NCBI GenBank assembly: GCA_002418625.1
Contig: DIEM01000054.1
Location: 1 to 6,044, forward strand
Length of the DNA: 6,044 nt
DNA from: Firmicutes bacterium UBA5774
Lineage (GTDB): Bacteria; Bacillota; Clostridia; Peptostreptococcales; Anaerovoracaceae
Direction: 5' to 3'
Made by a program: the position numbers and the translations under genes. Positions 1 through 4,624 of the stretch are shown in pieces (within the stretch, counting starts at the first letter, position 1; each line of letters opens with the position of its first letter). The notes beneath the pieces were generated by a model, which did not search any database, was not told where the DNA came from, and saw nothing but the letters and a program-made list of their open reading frames with translations.

Positions 1-241
1 GCACGATGGCCGCTCTTCTTTTAGTCAGCTCGCCTTCTTCGAAATCCTCGAGATGCTCATAGAGGAATTCGCTGATGATGGCATCGAAAATCGCGTCGCC
101 CAAGAACTCGAGCCTTTCATTGCTCACCTCGGCCGATGTTTTGCTTTCATTGATATAAGAGCTGTGATTGAGCGCGGTTTTCAGGATTGCCGGATCTTTG
201 AACCGGTAATTGATGGTTTTCTGTAGCTCGATGTTATTCAC
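1..241 (-). CDS. rnc: Ribonuclease III, N-terminal part (runs off the left edge)
   Basis: This is the double-stranded-RNA endonuclease that processes rRNA precursors and structured mRNAs in the cytoplasm. Only the first 80 residues are present; the gene continues beyond base 1. The translation starts (M)NNIELQKTINYRFKDPA and contains the family signature NERLEFLGDA at residues 41-50, with the acidic metal-binding residues Glu45 and Asp49 (Asp49 matches the catalytic Asp45 of E. coli by family knowledge). It is followed by GELTKRRA (70-77), whose Glu71 fits the conserved position of the same catalytic domain. The dsRNA-binding domain would lie outside the window. The start is a GTG at 239-241, chosen because GGAGGAAA lies upstream at 251-258, no ATG is nearby, and the family N-terminus fits. 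The start overlaps the plsX stop by 8 nt, so the two are probably one transcript. Identification is firm; the exact start is likely. Confidence 0.95.
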   Translation of the reverse strand, partial: MNNIELQKTINYRFKDPAILKTALNHSSYINESKTSAEVSNERLEFLGDAIFDAIISEFLYEHLEDFEEGELTKRRAAIV

Positions 242-1247
242 TGCGAACTATTTCCTCCAATTCAAGAACAGAATTTTGTATGATTTGCACCACACCGTTT
301 TCAACAAAAGGCTTTCCCTTCAGTATCGCATTTTTTACAGCGTTGGCATTCGAGGATCCGTGGATTTTGATCACTGCGCCTTTGACGCCCAGAATGGGCG
401 CGCCGCCATACTCCGAGTAATCGAACTCCTTTTTCAGTTCTGAAAGCTTGCCTTTCAGCAGCAATGCTCCTATTTTCGGAATAGTCCCTGACATGAATTT
501 TGATTTGATAAGCTTCAGGATGTTCCATGCCAACCCCTCGGAAAGCTTGATGATCACGTTTCCGACAAAGCCGTCGCACACAATGACATCCGCGGCTCCC
601 GATGGGATCTCGCGGGCTTCGACATTTCCGATGAAATTGATGCTGCTTTTCTGAAGCAGCTCATAGGCGGCTTTGATTACGGTCGTACCTTTCGTCTCCT
701 CGGTGCCTATGTTTACGAGTCCCACAGTCGGATGCGAGACCCCAAGGACCTTCTCCATGTATATACTTCCCATCGTCCCGAATTCAAGCAAATTGTTGGG
801 CTTGCATTCCGAATTGGCTCCGGTATCCACGAGCAGCGCAACACCCTTGCCCATGATCGGATAGGTCGCTGCGATAGCCGGCCTGTCGATACCGGGGATC
901 CTGCCCAGGATAAAAAGGCTTCCGGCCATAATGGCTCCCGTGTTGCCTGCAGATATGAACAGGTCCGCCGAGCCGACCCTGACCATGCCGATCCCCTTGA
1001 CAAGCGAAGATTCCGGTTTTGTCCTGACAGCCTTGACCGGCGCGTCATCATTGGTGATGACGTCCTGAGCATGCACCACACGTATGCGGGCGCTGTCATA
1101 TTTATGGTCCTTCAAAGCTTCAAGCACTCTCTGCTCGTCACCAACGATAATCAATTCGTCGTCAATGATCCTGCTGGCATCGATACAGCCTTTGACAATT
1201 TCATACGGCGCATTATCTCCGCCCATTCCATCTATCGCTATTTTCAT
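234..1247 (-). CDS. plsX: Phosphate acyltransferase PlsX
   Basis: PlsX converts acyl-ACP and phosphate to acyl-phosphate, the donor PlsY uses for the first acylation of glycerol-3-phosphate; it is a peripheral membrane enzyme of phospholipid synthesis. The 337-residue protein has the usual family length. Visible hallmarks are MKIAIDGMGGDNAP at residues 1-14, SAGNTGA at 99-105, a VDTGAN segment and GFVGNVIIKLSEG in the middle, and the C-terminal EYGGAPILGVKGAVIKIHG followed by SSNANAVKNAI. The frame stays open to an ATG at 1340, but that extension would start upstream of the predicted promoter and adds residues not seen in PlsX, so I use the ATG at 1247, which has GGAGGGAG 6 nt upstream. rnc follows with an 8-nt overlap. 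acpP, often found between plsX and rnc in Bacillota, is absent here. Confidence 0.97.
   Translation of the reverse strand: MKIAIDGMGGDNAPYEIVKGCIDASRIIDDELIIVGDEQRVLEALKDHKYDSARIRVVHAQDVITNDDAPVKAVRTKPESSLVKGIGMVRVGSADLFISAGNTGAIMAGSLFILGRIPGIDRPAIAATYPIMGKGVALLVDTGANSECKPNNLLEFGTMGSIYMEKVLGVSHPTVGLVNIGTEETKGTTVIKAAYELLQKSSINFIGNVEAREIPSGAADVIVCDGFVGNVIIKLSEGLAWNILKLIKSKFMSGTIPKIGALLLKGKLSELKKEFDYSEYGGAPILGVKGAVIKIHGSSNANAVKNAILKGKPFVENGVVQIIQNSVLELEEIVRSE
251..258 (-). promoter_or_regulatory. Ribosome binding site of rnc, inside plsX
   Basis: The minus strand reads GGAGGAAA within the last codons of plsX. It lies 9 nt before the GTG at 239-241 (12 nt from the GGAGG core, slightly long). It decides in favour of the GTG start and implies that ribosomes finishing plsX can re-initiate on rnc. 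Confidence 0.75.
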
Positions 1248-1253
1248 GATATT

Positions 1254-1261
1254 CTCCCTCC
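1254..1261 (-). promoter_or_regulatory. Ribosome binding site deciding the plsX start
   Basis: The minus strand reads GGAGGGAG with 6 nt to the ATG at 1247. The alternative in-frame ATG at 1340 lies upstream of the predicted promoter and has no such site, so this element fixes the plsX start. Confidence 0.88.
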
Positions 1262-1296
1262 AAATGCTGACCGTCGTTCGGCTGCCCATCTTTATA

Positions 1297-1325
1297 AATA
1301 TAGCATGAAACACTTGAAGTGTAAA
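1297..1325 (-). promoter_or_regulatory. Predicted sigma-A promoter of plsX-rnc
   Basis: On the minus strand the -35 box is TTTACA (1325-1320), followed by a 17-bp spacer and the -10 box TATATT (1302-1297), preceded by the extended -10 dinucleotide TG at positions 1305-1304. Transcription would start near 1290, giving a leader of roughly 43 nt that contains the plsX ribosome binding site. The spacer carries most of a 13-bp perfect palindrome (separate entry), which suggests the promoter is regulated. This is a pattern match to the consensus, not a measured start. Confidence 0.7.
1310..1322. promoter_or_regulatory. Candidate operator: 13-bp palindrome in the plsX promoter
   Basis: The sequence ACACTTGAAGTGT is two perfect 6-bp arms around one central base. 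It covers the inner half of the -35 box and most of the spacer of the plsX promoter, so a bound dimer would exclude RNA polymerase. It does not resemble the FapR site known from Bacillus (TTAGTACC type). The protein that binds it is unknown; the divergent XRE regulator next door is one candidate, a regulator encoded elsewhere is another. Confidence 0.45.
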
Positions 1326-1400
1326 TGCCGGCTGATACAATTACAGCCATTGCAGGTGTAACGGCACTGTCTTTTAAATAAGCTGACGACATCGCAATTC

Positions 1401-1429
1401 GACTTCAACGGCAGCTGAAGCTGCTGAAG
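1401..1429. repeat. Compound inverted repeat in the intergenic region
   Basis: The core GCAGCTGAAGCTGC (1411-1424) has 6-bp perfect arms around two bases. Outside it, CTTCA (1403-1407) faces TGAAG (1424-1428), so a longer imperfect arm pair exists with a few unpaired bases on the left. As RNA it could fold into a short hairpin. Four T residues follow on the plus strand, too few for a convincing terminator, and no gene reads into it in that direction within the window. It lies outside both predicted transcripts, so a protein binding site is as likely as an RNA structure. Confidence 0.4.
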
Positions 1430-1460
1430 ATTTTGCATATATATTCCAAAAAAGTATAAC

Positions 1461-1477
1461 TTTAGCAACTTTTAGCA
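1461..1477. repeat. Two direct repeats TTTAGCA, 10 bp apart
   Basis: TTTAGCA occurs at 1461-1467 and again at 1471-1477, preceded by AAC in one case and AAC plus an extra T in the other. The 10-bp period places both copies on the same face of the helix, as is common for operator half-sites. They lie about 15-30 bp upstream of the predicted -35 of the regulator gene. The region is AT-rich, so chance cannot be excluded. Confidence 0.4.
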
Positions 1478-1482
1478 TTTTA

Positions 1483-1512
1483 CTCTATAAATTTTCTCAT
1501 AAATTCTCTATA
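1483..1512. repeat. Direct repeats CTCTATA flanking the regulator -35 region
   Basis: CTCTATA is found at 1483-1489 and 1506-1512, a 23-bp spacing, and ATAAATT is repeated between them at 1487-1493 and 1499-1505. The second CTCTATA touches the -10 box at 1514. The outer CTATA (1485-1489) and TATAG (1509-1513) also form an inverted pair. This could be an autoregulatory operator of the XRE protein, or simple AT-rich repetition. Confidence 0.35.
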
Positions 1513-1519
1513 GTATAAT
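1492..1519 (+). promoter_or_regulatory. Predicted promoter of the XRE regulator gene
   Basis: A perfect -10 box TATAAT lies at 1514-1519. The best -35 at an acceptable distance is TTTTCT (1492-1497), a weak match with a 16-bp spacer. Transcription would begin near 1526, giving a leader of about 25 nt. A strong -10 with a poor -35 flanked by repeats suits a regulated or autoregulated gene. A second, weaker candidate is TTGCAT (1433-1438) with TATAAC (1455-1460), spacer 16 bp. Confidence 0.55.
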
Positions 1520-1538
1520 AAATATTCAATTAAGATAA

Positions 1539-1544
1539 AGGAGG
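1539..1544 (+). promoter_or_regulatory. Ribosome binding site of the XRE regulator gene
   Basis: A perfect AGGAGG lies 6 nt before the ATG at 1551 and 9 nt before the next ATG at 1554. Both starts are workable, so the protein has 130 or 129 residues. Confidence 0.85.
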
Positions 1545-1550
1545 AAATGC

Positions 1551-1943
1551 ATGATGAAAAATCTCGGTGAGAGAGTCGTCAATCTGAGAAGGGTCAAGAA
1601 TATAAAACAGTTCCAGCTGGCAAACCTGATCGGCATATCGAAAATGACGCTTTATAAATATGAGAACCTTATTTCCGAACCGCGAGCCACGATCATCAGG
1701 AATTTAGCCGATGTGCTGGATACTACTTCAGATTATCTTCTCAACAGGATCGACGATCCTCTTCCCTTCGAAAAGGGCGACGCCTGGCTGCGCCTCAGGC
1801 CTTCCGAAGCGAATCTGCTGCAAAAAATGAGATCCCTGCCGGAGCCTTACCGCCAAAAGATCTATGAACGTATTGATTATTATATCGATAACCTCAATAA
1901 ATCAGGAGTCCGGAGCTTCAGCGGCAATGACGTTCAGCGCTGA
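1551..1943 (+). CDS. XRE-family (Cro/C1-type) transcriptional regulator
   Basis: This is a 130-residue cytoplasmic DNA-binding protein. Residues about 5-65 form a typical five-helix Cro/C1 HTH domain: LGERVVNLRRVKNIKQFQLA (5-24) leads into the turn LIGISKMTLYKYEN (26-39), where the second half is the recognition helix, and the domain closes with LADVLDTTSDYLLN (52-65). The C-terminal part (about 75-116) is predicted helical, with RPSEANLLQKMRSLPEPYRQ and a charged helix ending near DNL; similar tails in small XRE proteins often serve dimerisation. No membrane segment or ligand domain is visible. It stands alone on the plus strand, divergent to plsX and convergent with the GNAT gene. Its targets cannot be read from the sequence; autoregulation and control of plsX are inferences from position. 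It ends in a 10-bp overlap with the GNAT gene. Confidence 0.9.
   Translation: MMKNLGERVVNLRRVKNIKQFQLANLIGISKMTLYKYENLISEPRATIIRNLADVLDTTSDYLLNRIDDPLPFEKGDAWLRLRPSEANLLQKMRSLPEPYRQKIYERIDYYIDNLNKSGVRSFSGNDVQR
1934..1943. other. Palindrome shared by two convergent stop codons
   Basis: TCAGCGCTGA is its own reverse complement. Read on the plus strand it ends the XRE gene with codons CAG CGC TGA; read on the minus strand it ends the GNAT gene with the same codons. Both proteins therefore finish with Gln-Arg. No T tract is next to it, so it is not an obvious terminator. I find no intrinsic terminator for either convergent transcript within about 100 bp. Confidence 0.9.
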
Positions 1944-2398
1944 CTGTTATCCTTTGAAATATCGAGCCTCATGACTTCCGGAAAGCAGGATATGTTGAAC
2001 TGATCGCATCCAAAGCATTCAAAAAATACCGGTGCGGATTCCCGGTCGATCTTCCTGAATCCATGCTTCATGAAAAACCCCGGGGCTCTCGCAACAAGAT
2101 AGACAGTGGCTCCGCCTCTTGCTCTGACAAGTTCCAGGGCTTCCGCCAGCAATCGGGAGCCGACATCGCTGTTCCTGTACTCCGGCTCAACCGCGATCCC
2201 GTCAATGATATACTCTCCCTGCCGCATCGCAAGAATGCAGCCGCCGGCCAGTCGGCCTTCGTCGTCTCTGGCTTCCCATCCCGCAATCATATCAGTCGGG
2301 ATCGGCTCATCAACAGAATATTCAAGTCCGTTTCTAACAAAGAGTTCCATGAGCAATTTCTGGTTCTGTTCCTCCAGATCCAATGGCCTGATTACCAT
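1934..2398 (-). CDS. GNAT-family N-acetyltransferase with a C-terminal cysteine motif
   Basis: This 154-residue cytoplasmic protein has the acetyl-CoA-binding fold of the GNAT superfamily. Motif A is visible as IDGIAVEPEYRNSDVGSRLL (65-84), with the pyrophosphate-binding loop at R75-N-S-D-V-G80-S, and motif B as APGFFMKHGFRKI (105-117). The conserved loop is usually Q/R-x-x-G-x-G/A, so the first Gly is replaced by Asp78. After the core comes a tail with Cys128, Cys131 and Cys138 (CFGC, then C-F-P-E), a CxxC-x6-C pattern that could bind metal or be redox active. The substrate (amine of a small molecule or protein) cannot be told. The ATG at 2398 has GGAGGG at 2405-2410 and overlaps the lipid kinase stop by 7 nt, which makes it the last gene of the valS operon. 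Confidence 0.87.
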   Translation of the reverse strand: MVIRPLDLEEQNQKLLMELFVRNGLEYSVDEPIPTDMIAGWEARDDEGRLAGGCILAMRQGEYIIDGIAVEPEYRNSDVGSRLLAEALELVRARGGATVYLVARAPGFFMKHGFRKIDRESAPVFFECFGCDQFNISCFPEVMRLDISKDNSQR

Positions 2399-3306
2399 AT
2401 GCTTCCCTCCATATCTTTCGTAACGGTATTGATGCGTATCCGGTTGTGCAGTACCTGTATGTCAAGCGGCAGCTCCGAGCCTGTTTCGCCGTCGATATCT
2501 GTCCCGATATGCTGGTCTGACTCAACCAGCAGCCTGTCGGTGCTGAAAGTCAATACATTTCTGTTTTCAGAATGGTTACCGGTCAGAACGCTGACGAGCA
2601 TCGGCATCAGCTCGATGATCGGCATTTCCTTGAAAATGACCACATCCAGCTTGCCGTCATTGATCGAGGCGTGGGGGGCTATTTTTTTGAATCCGCCTGC
2701 GGATCTTCCGTTCATGACCAGCATGAAATAAATATTATCCTCGGCGCTGTATGCTTCGCTGGTGATTTTGACCGGGATCGGCTTGAGGTTGGGCAATTCG
2801 CCAAGTCCCCTCAAATAATATGAAACGATGCCCAGCGTGTTCTTGACATTCGGATCGGTCTTCTGACTCACATCCACAAGAAAACCCATAGCCGCAACAT
2901 TAACAAAATATTTGTCATTGACTTTTCCGACATCGGCATAAGTATAATTTTCTTCCGTAGCGACCTTGATCATGGCTTTCAGATCCAGGGGGAGATCGAA
3001 ATAGTATGCAAAATCATTGGCAGTCCCGGAAGGAAAGATCGCAATCGGGAGATCGACATTATTTTTCAGCATGCCGCTGACCACGGTATTGATCGTTCCG
3101 TCACCGCCGGCTACAACGACTTTCTTGTACTCCGCAGGGTCCATCTGGGCAAAAATATCCAGCAGCGCTTCCTTTTTTTCCGTTCTGAAAGGCACGACCT
3201 GGAGCTTCTTTCGCTGGAATTTGTCGATGATCTCATCCAGGTTGTTCTTGATCAGCCCGTTACCTGCTTCAGGATTGTATACGAACAGCACTTTATACCT
3301 TTTCAT
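2392..3306 (-). CDS. Diacylglycerol/lipid kinase of the YegS/BmrU/DgkB family
   Basis: Members of this soluble or membrane-associated family phosphorylate diacylglycerol or related lipids with ATP; DgkB recycles diacylglycerol from lipoteichoic acid synthesis into phosphatidic acid. The 304 residues match the family length. The N-terminal catalytic domain shows NPEAGNG (11-17), the nucleotide-binding GGDGT (67-71) and PSGTANDFA (92-100). The second domain shows NGRSAGGF (199-206), DGKLDV (217-222) and the end motif DIDGE (270-274). All key motifs look intact. The substrate (diacylglycerol, sphingoid base or phosphatidylglycerol) cannot be fixed from the sequence, so I give no gene symbol. The ATG at 3306 has AAGGAG 8 nt upstream and overlaps the folC stop by 14 nt. 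Confidence 0.94.
   Translation of the reverse strand: MKRYKVLFVYNPEAGNGLIKNNLDEIIDKFQRKKLQVVPFRTEKKEALLDIFAQMDPAEYKKVVVAGGDGTINTVVSGMLKNNVDLPIAIFPSGTANDFAYYFDLPLDLKAMIKVATEENYTYADVGKVNDKYFVNVAAMGFLVDVSQKTDPNVKNTLGIVSYYLRGLGELPNLKPIPVKITSEAYSAEDNIYFMLVMNGRSAGGFKKIAPHASINDGKLDVVIFKEMPIIELMPMLVSVLTGNHSENRNVLTFSTDRLLVESDQHIGTDIDGETGSELPLDIQVLHNRIRINTVTKDMEGSIW
2405..2410 (-). promoter_or_regulatory. Ribosome binding site of the GNAT gene, inside the lipid kinase gene
   Basis: The minus strand reads GGAGGG, 6 nt before the ATG at 2398. It falls in the last codons of the lipid kinase gene, which fixes the GNAT start and supports translational coupling. Confidence 0.85.
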
Positions 3307-4591
3307 TCAAAATGCTCCTTACTTTACCGGCCAGATACAGCGATCCTGCGAACAGGACCACATCGAACCGGTCTTTATTGCTTTCTGCATATTCTACAGC
3401 TTCTGCAACCGATGACGCCAGATCGCATTCCCTGCCTTTTTCCGCAATCAGCTCCCGCAATAGCGCCGCCGTTAGCTTTCTCGGATTGTCAGGTTCTGTG
3501 GCGAGTATGCAGCTTGCCCTTGGTAAAAGAATCTCAAGTATTTTGTCAGCATTCTTGTCTTTCAGCATCCCGACGACAAGCAGGATCCTGCGTCCCATGA
3601 AATGATCATCCAGCACCCGCGCCAGCGCTTCGCCGCCGGCCTCGTTGTGGGCACCGTCGATTATGAAATATGGATCGGTGCGCAAGATTTCGAGCCTTCC
3701 GGCCTGACGTGCCCTTCTCATTCCACTATACACCATTCCATCATCCACTGAAACGAGTTTCTTTGAACGAAGCACCTCGATTGCGGCAAGGGCACAGACG
3801 GCATTTTGTGTCTGATGCATACCGATCATCGATATTTCCATATTCGGATAGATTTTACCGCCTATTCGCGCGTCAAAGCGATATCTTTCAATACTCGCAT
3901 CGACATTCAGGATCTCGTCGTCGGCAACATCATGCCACAAGCTCCCGCAGCTTCGGGCTTTCGCCCTGATGACAGCGTTTGCCTCTTCATTGCCCGCACA
4001 AGCGACGACCGGGACTCCTTCCTTGATAATGCCGGCCTTTTCGCCGGCAATCTCCCGCAGCGTATCGCCGAGGTAATCCGTATGATCGAAGGATATGGAG
4101 GTTATGACGGCAACCTCGGGTTTTTTAATGATATTTGTCGAATCGCCTGTACCGCCAAGACCAACTTCAAGCACAAGAAAATCAGCTTTCATGTCGGCAA
4201 AATAGCAAAAGCCGATTGCCGTGACGATCTCAAACTCCGTAGGCGATTCAAAACCGGCAGCCAGCATGATATCGACTTTTTCCAGTACGATTTTTGTATA
4301 GCGAGCAAGTGCATCCTCGCTGATTTCGGCGCCGTTGAATTCAATTCGCTCCGTAAAACGTTCAAGATATGGGGAAGTGTAGATGCCTGTCTTATAGCCA
4401 GCCTCCTGCAATACGCTGTAAATATAGCGGCATACGGATCCCTTTCCGTTCGTGCCAGCGACATGGATGGCCTTTACGCGATCCTGCGGATCGCCGAGCA
4501 GCGCCATGAGCCTTTCCATGCGCTCCAGTCCGAGTATGCTGCCAAACCGGGCGAATTCGCTGATCCTGCCGATAGCTTCACTGTAATCCAT
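3293..4591 (-). CDS. folC: Folylpolyglutamate synthase (Mur-ligase family)
   Basis: FolC adds glutamate residues to reduced folates with ATP in the cytoplasm; some members also make dihydrofolate from dihydropteroate. The 432 residues are the normal size. Seen in order: the P-loop GTNGKGS (46-52), TSPYLERFTERI (72-83), EVGLGG (142-147), ISFDHTDYLG (166-175), the block GEKAGIIKEG (183-192), GMHQTQNA (257-264), DGAHN (312-316) and GSLYLAGKVR near the end. By alignment to the Lactobacillus casei enzyme, Ser73, Glu142 and His170 fit the Mg2+ ligands and Lys185 the carbamylated lysine. Two spots differ from the usual sequence: GGTGDSTN where most have GGRLDATN, and RQAGRLE where most have WPGRLE. 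The start ATG at 4591 has AAGGA 5 nt upstream. It lies 33 nt after valS, an order also known from Bacillus subtilis. Whether it has dihydrofolate synthase activity as well is open. Confidence 0.96.
   Translation of the reverse strand: MDYSEAIGRISEFARFGSILGLERMERLMALLGDPQDRVKAIHVAGTNGKGSVCRYIYSVLQEAGYKTGIYTSPYLERFTERIEFNGAEISEDALARYTKIVLEKVDIMLAAGFESPTEFEIVTAIGFCYFADMKADFLVLEVGLGGTGDSTNIIKKPEVAVITSISFDHTDYLGDTLREIAGEKAGIIKEGVPVVACAGNEEANAVIRAKARSCGSLWHDVADDEILNVDASIERYRFDARIGGKIYPNMEISMIGMHQTQNAVCALAAIEVLRSKKLVSVDDGMVYSGMRRARQAGRLEILRTDPYFIIDGAHNEAGGEALARVLDDHFMGRRILLVVGMLKDKNADKILEILLPRASCILATEPDNPRKLTAALLRELIAEKGRECDLASSVAEAVEYAESNKDRFDVVLFAGSLYLAGKVRSILNEKV
3315..3320 (-). promoter_or_regulatory. 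Ribosome binding site of the lipid kinase gene, inside folC
   Basis: The minus strand reads AAGGAG, 8 nt before the ATG at 3306, within the last ten codons of folC. It selects this start and points to coupled translation. Confidence 0.85.
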
Positions 4592-4604
4592 ACTGATCCT
4601 TCCC

Positions 4605-4620
4605 GGCAGTCACAGCTGCC
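4605..4620 (-). other. Small hairpin between valS and folC
   Basis: The minus strand reads GGCAG, six bases, CTGCC: a 5-bp GC-rich stem with a 6-nt loop, starting 4 nt after the valS stop and ending 3 nt before the folC AAGGA site. There is no T tract, so it is not a terminator. It could protect or cut the message, or modulate folC initiation; it may also be chance. Confidence 0.4.
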
Positions 4621-4624
4621 TCGA

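Larger units (their letters stand above)
1248..1550. other. Divergent control region between plsX and the XRE regulator gene
   Basis: This gene-free stretch of about 300 bp holds the plsX leader and promoter on the left (to about 1325), the regulator promoter and ribosome binding site on the right (about 1490-1545), and a middle part (about 1326-1440) with several inverted repeats but no convincing gene. In the middle, GGCTG (1330-1334) pairs with CAGCC (1344-1348), and TGCCG (1326-1330) with CGGCA (1362-1366). From about 1430 the base composition becomes strongly AT-rich, unlike the genes. I see no tRNA, riboswitch or terminator with a T tract. An 18-codon reading frame from the ATG at 1305 (plus) lacks a ribosome binding site and was not called. 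Confidence 0.7.

Noticed and set aside
1310..1322. FapR operator
   Set aside because: The palindrome does not match the known TTAGTACC-type FapR site, and the adjacent regulator is an XRE protein without the FapR thioesterase-like domain.
1248..1340. Extended N-terminus for PlsX from the ATG at 1340
   Set aside because: The extension would contain the predicted -10 and -35 boxes, the added residues are not typical of PlsX, and a strong ribosome binding site precedes the ATG at 1247.
732..1361. Plus-strand open frame of 209 codons antisense to plsX
   Set aside because: It covers conserved plsX coding sequence in the opposite direction and shows no domain or ribosome binding site. Its last 18 codons, from the ATG at 1305, were considered as a small peptide gene but have no Shine-Dalgarno.
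1411..1434. Intrinsic terminator at the compound inverted repeat
   Set aside because: The T run has only four residues, the stem is short, and no gene transcribes into it from the left on the plus strand.
1551..2398. XRE-GNAT pair as a toxin-antitoxin module
   Set aside because: GNAT toxins are normally in one operon with their antitoxin (often RHH or HTH). Here the genes converge, and the GNAT gene is coupled to a housekeeping operon.
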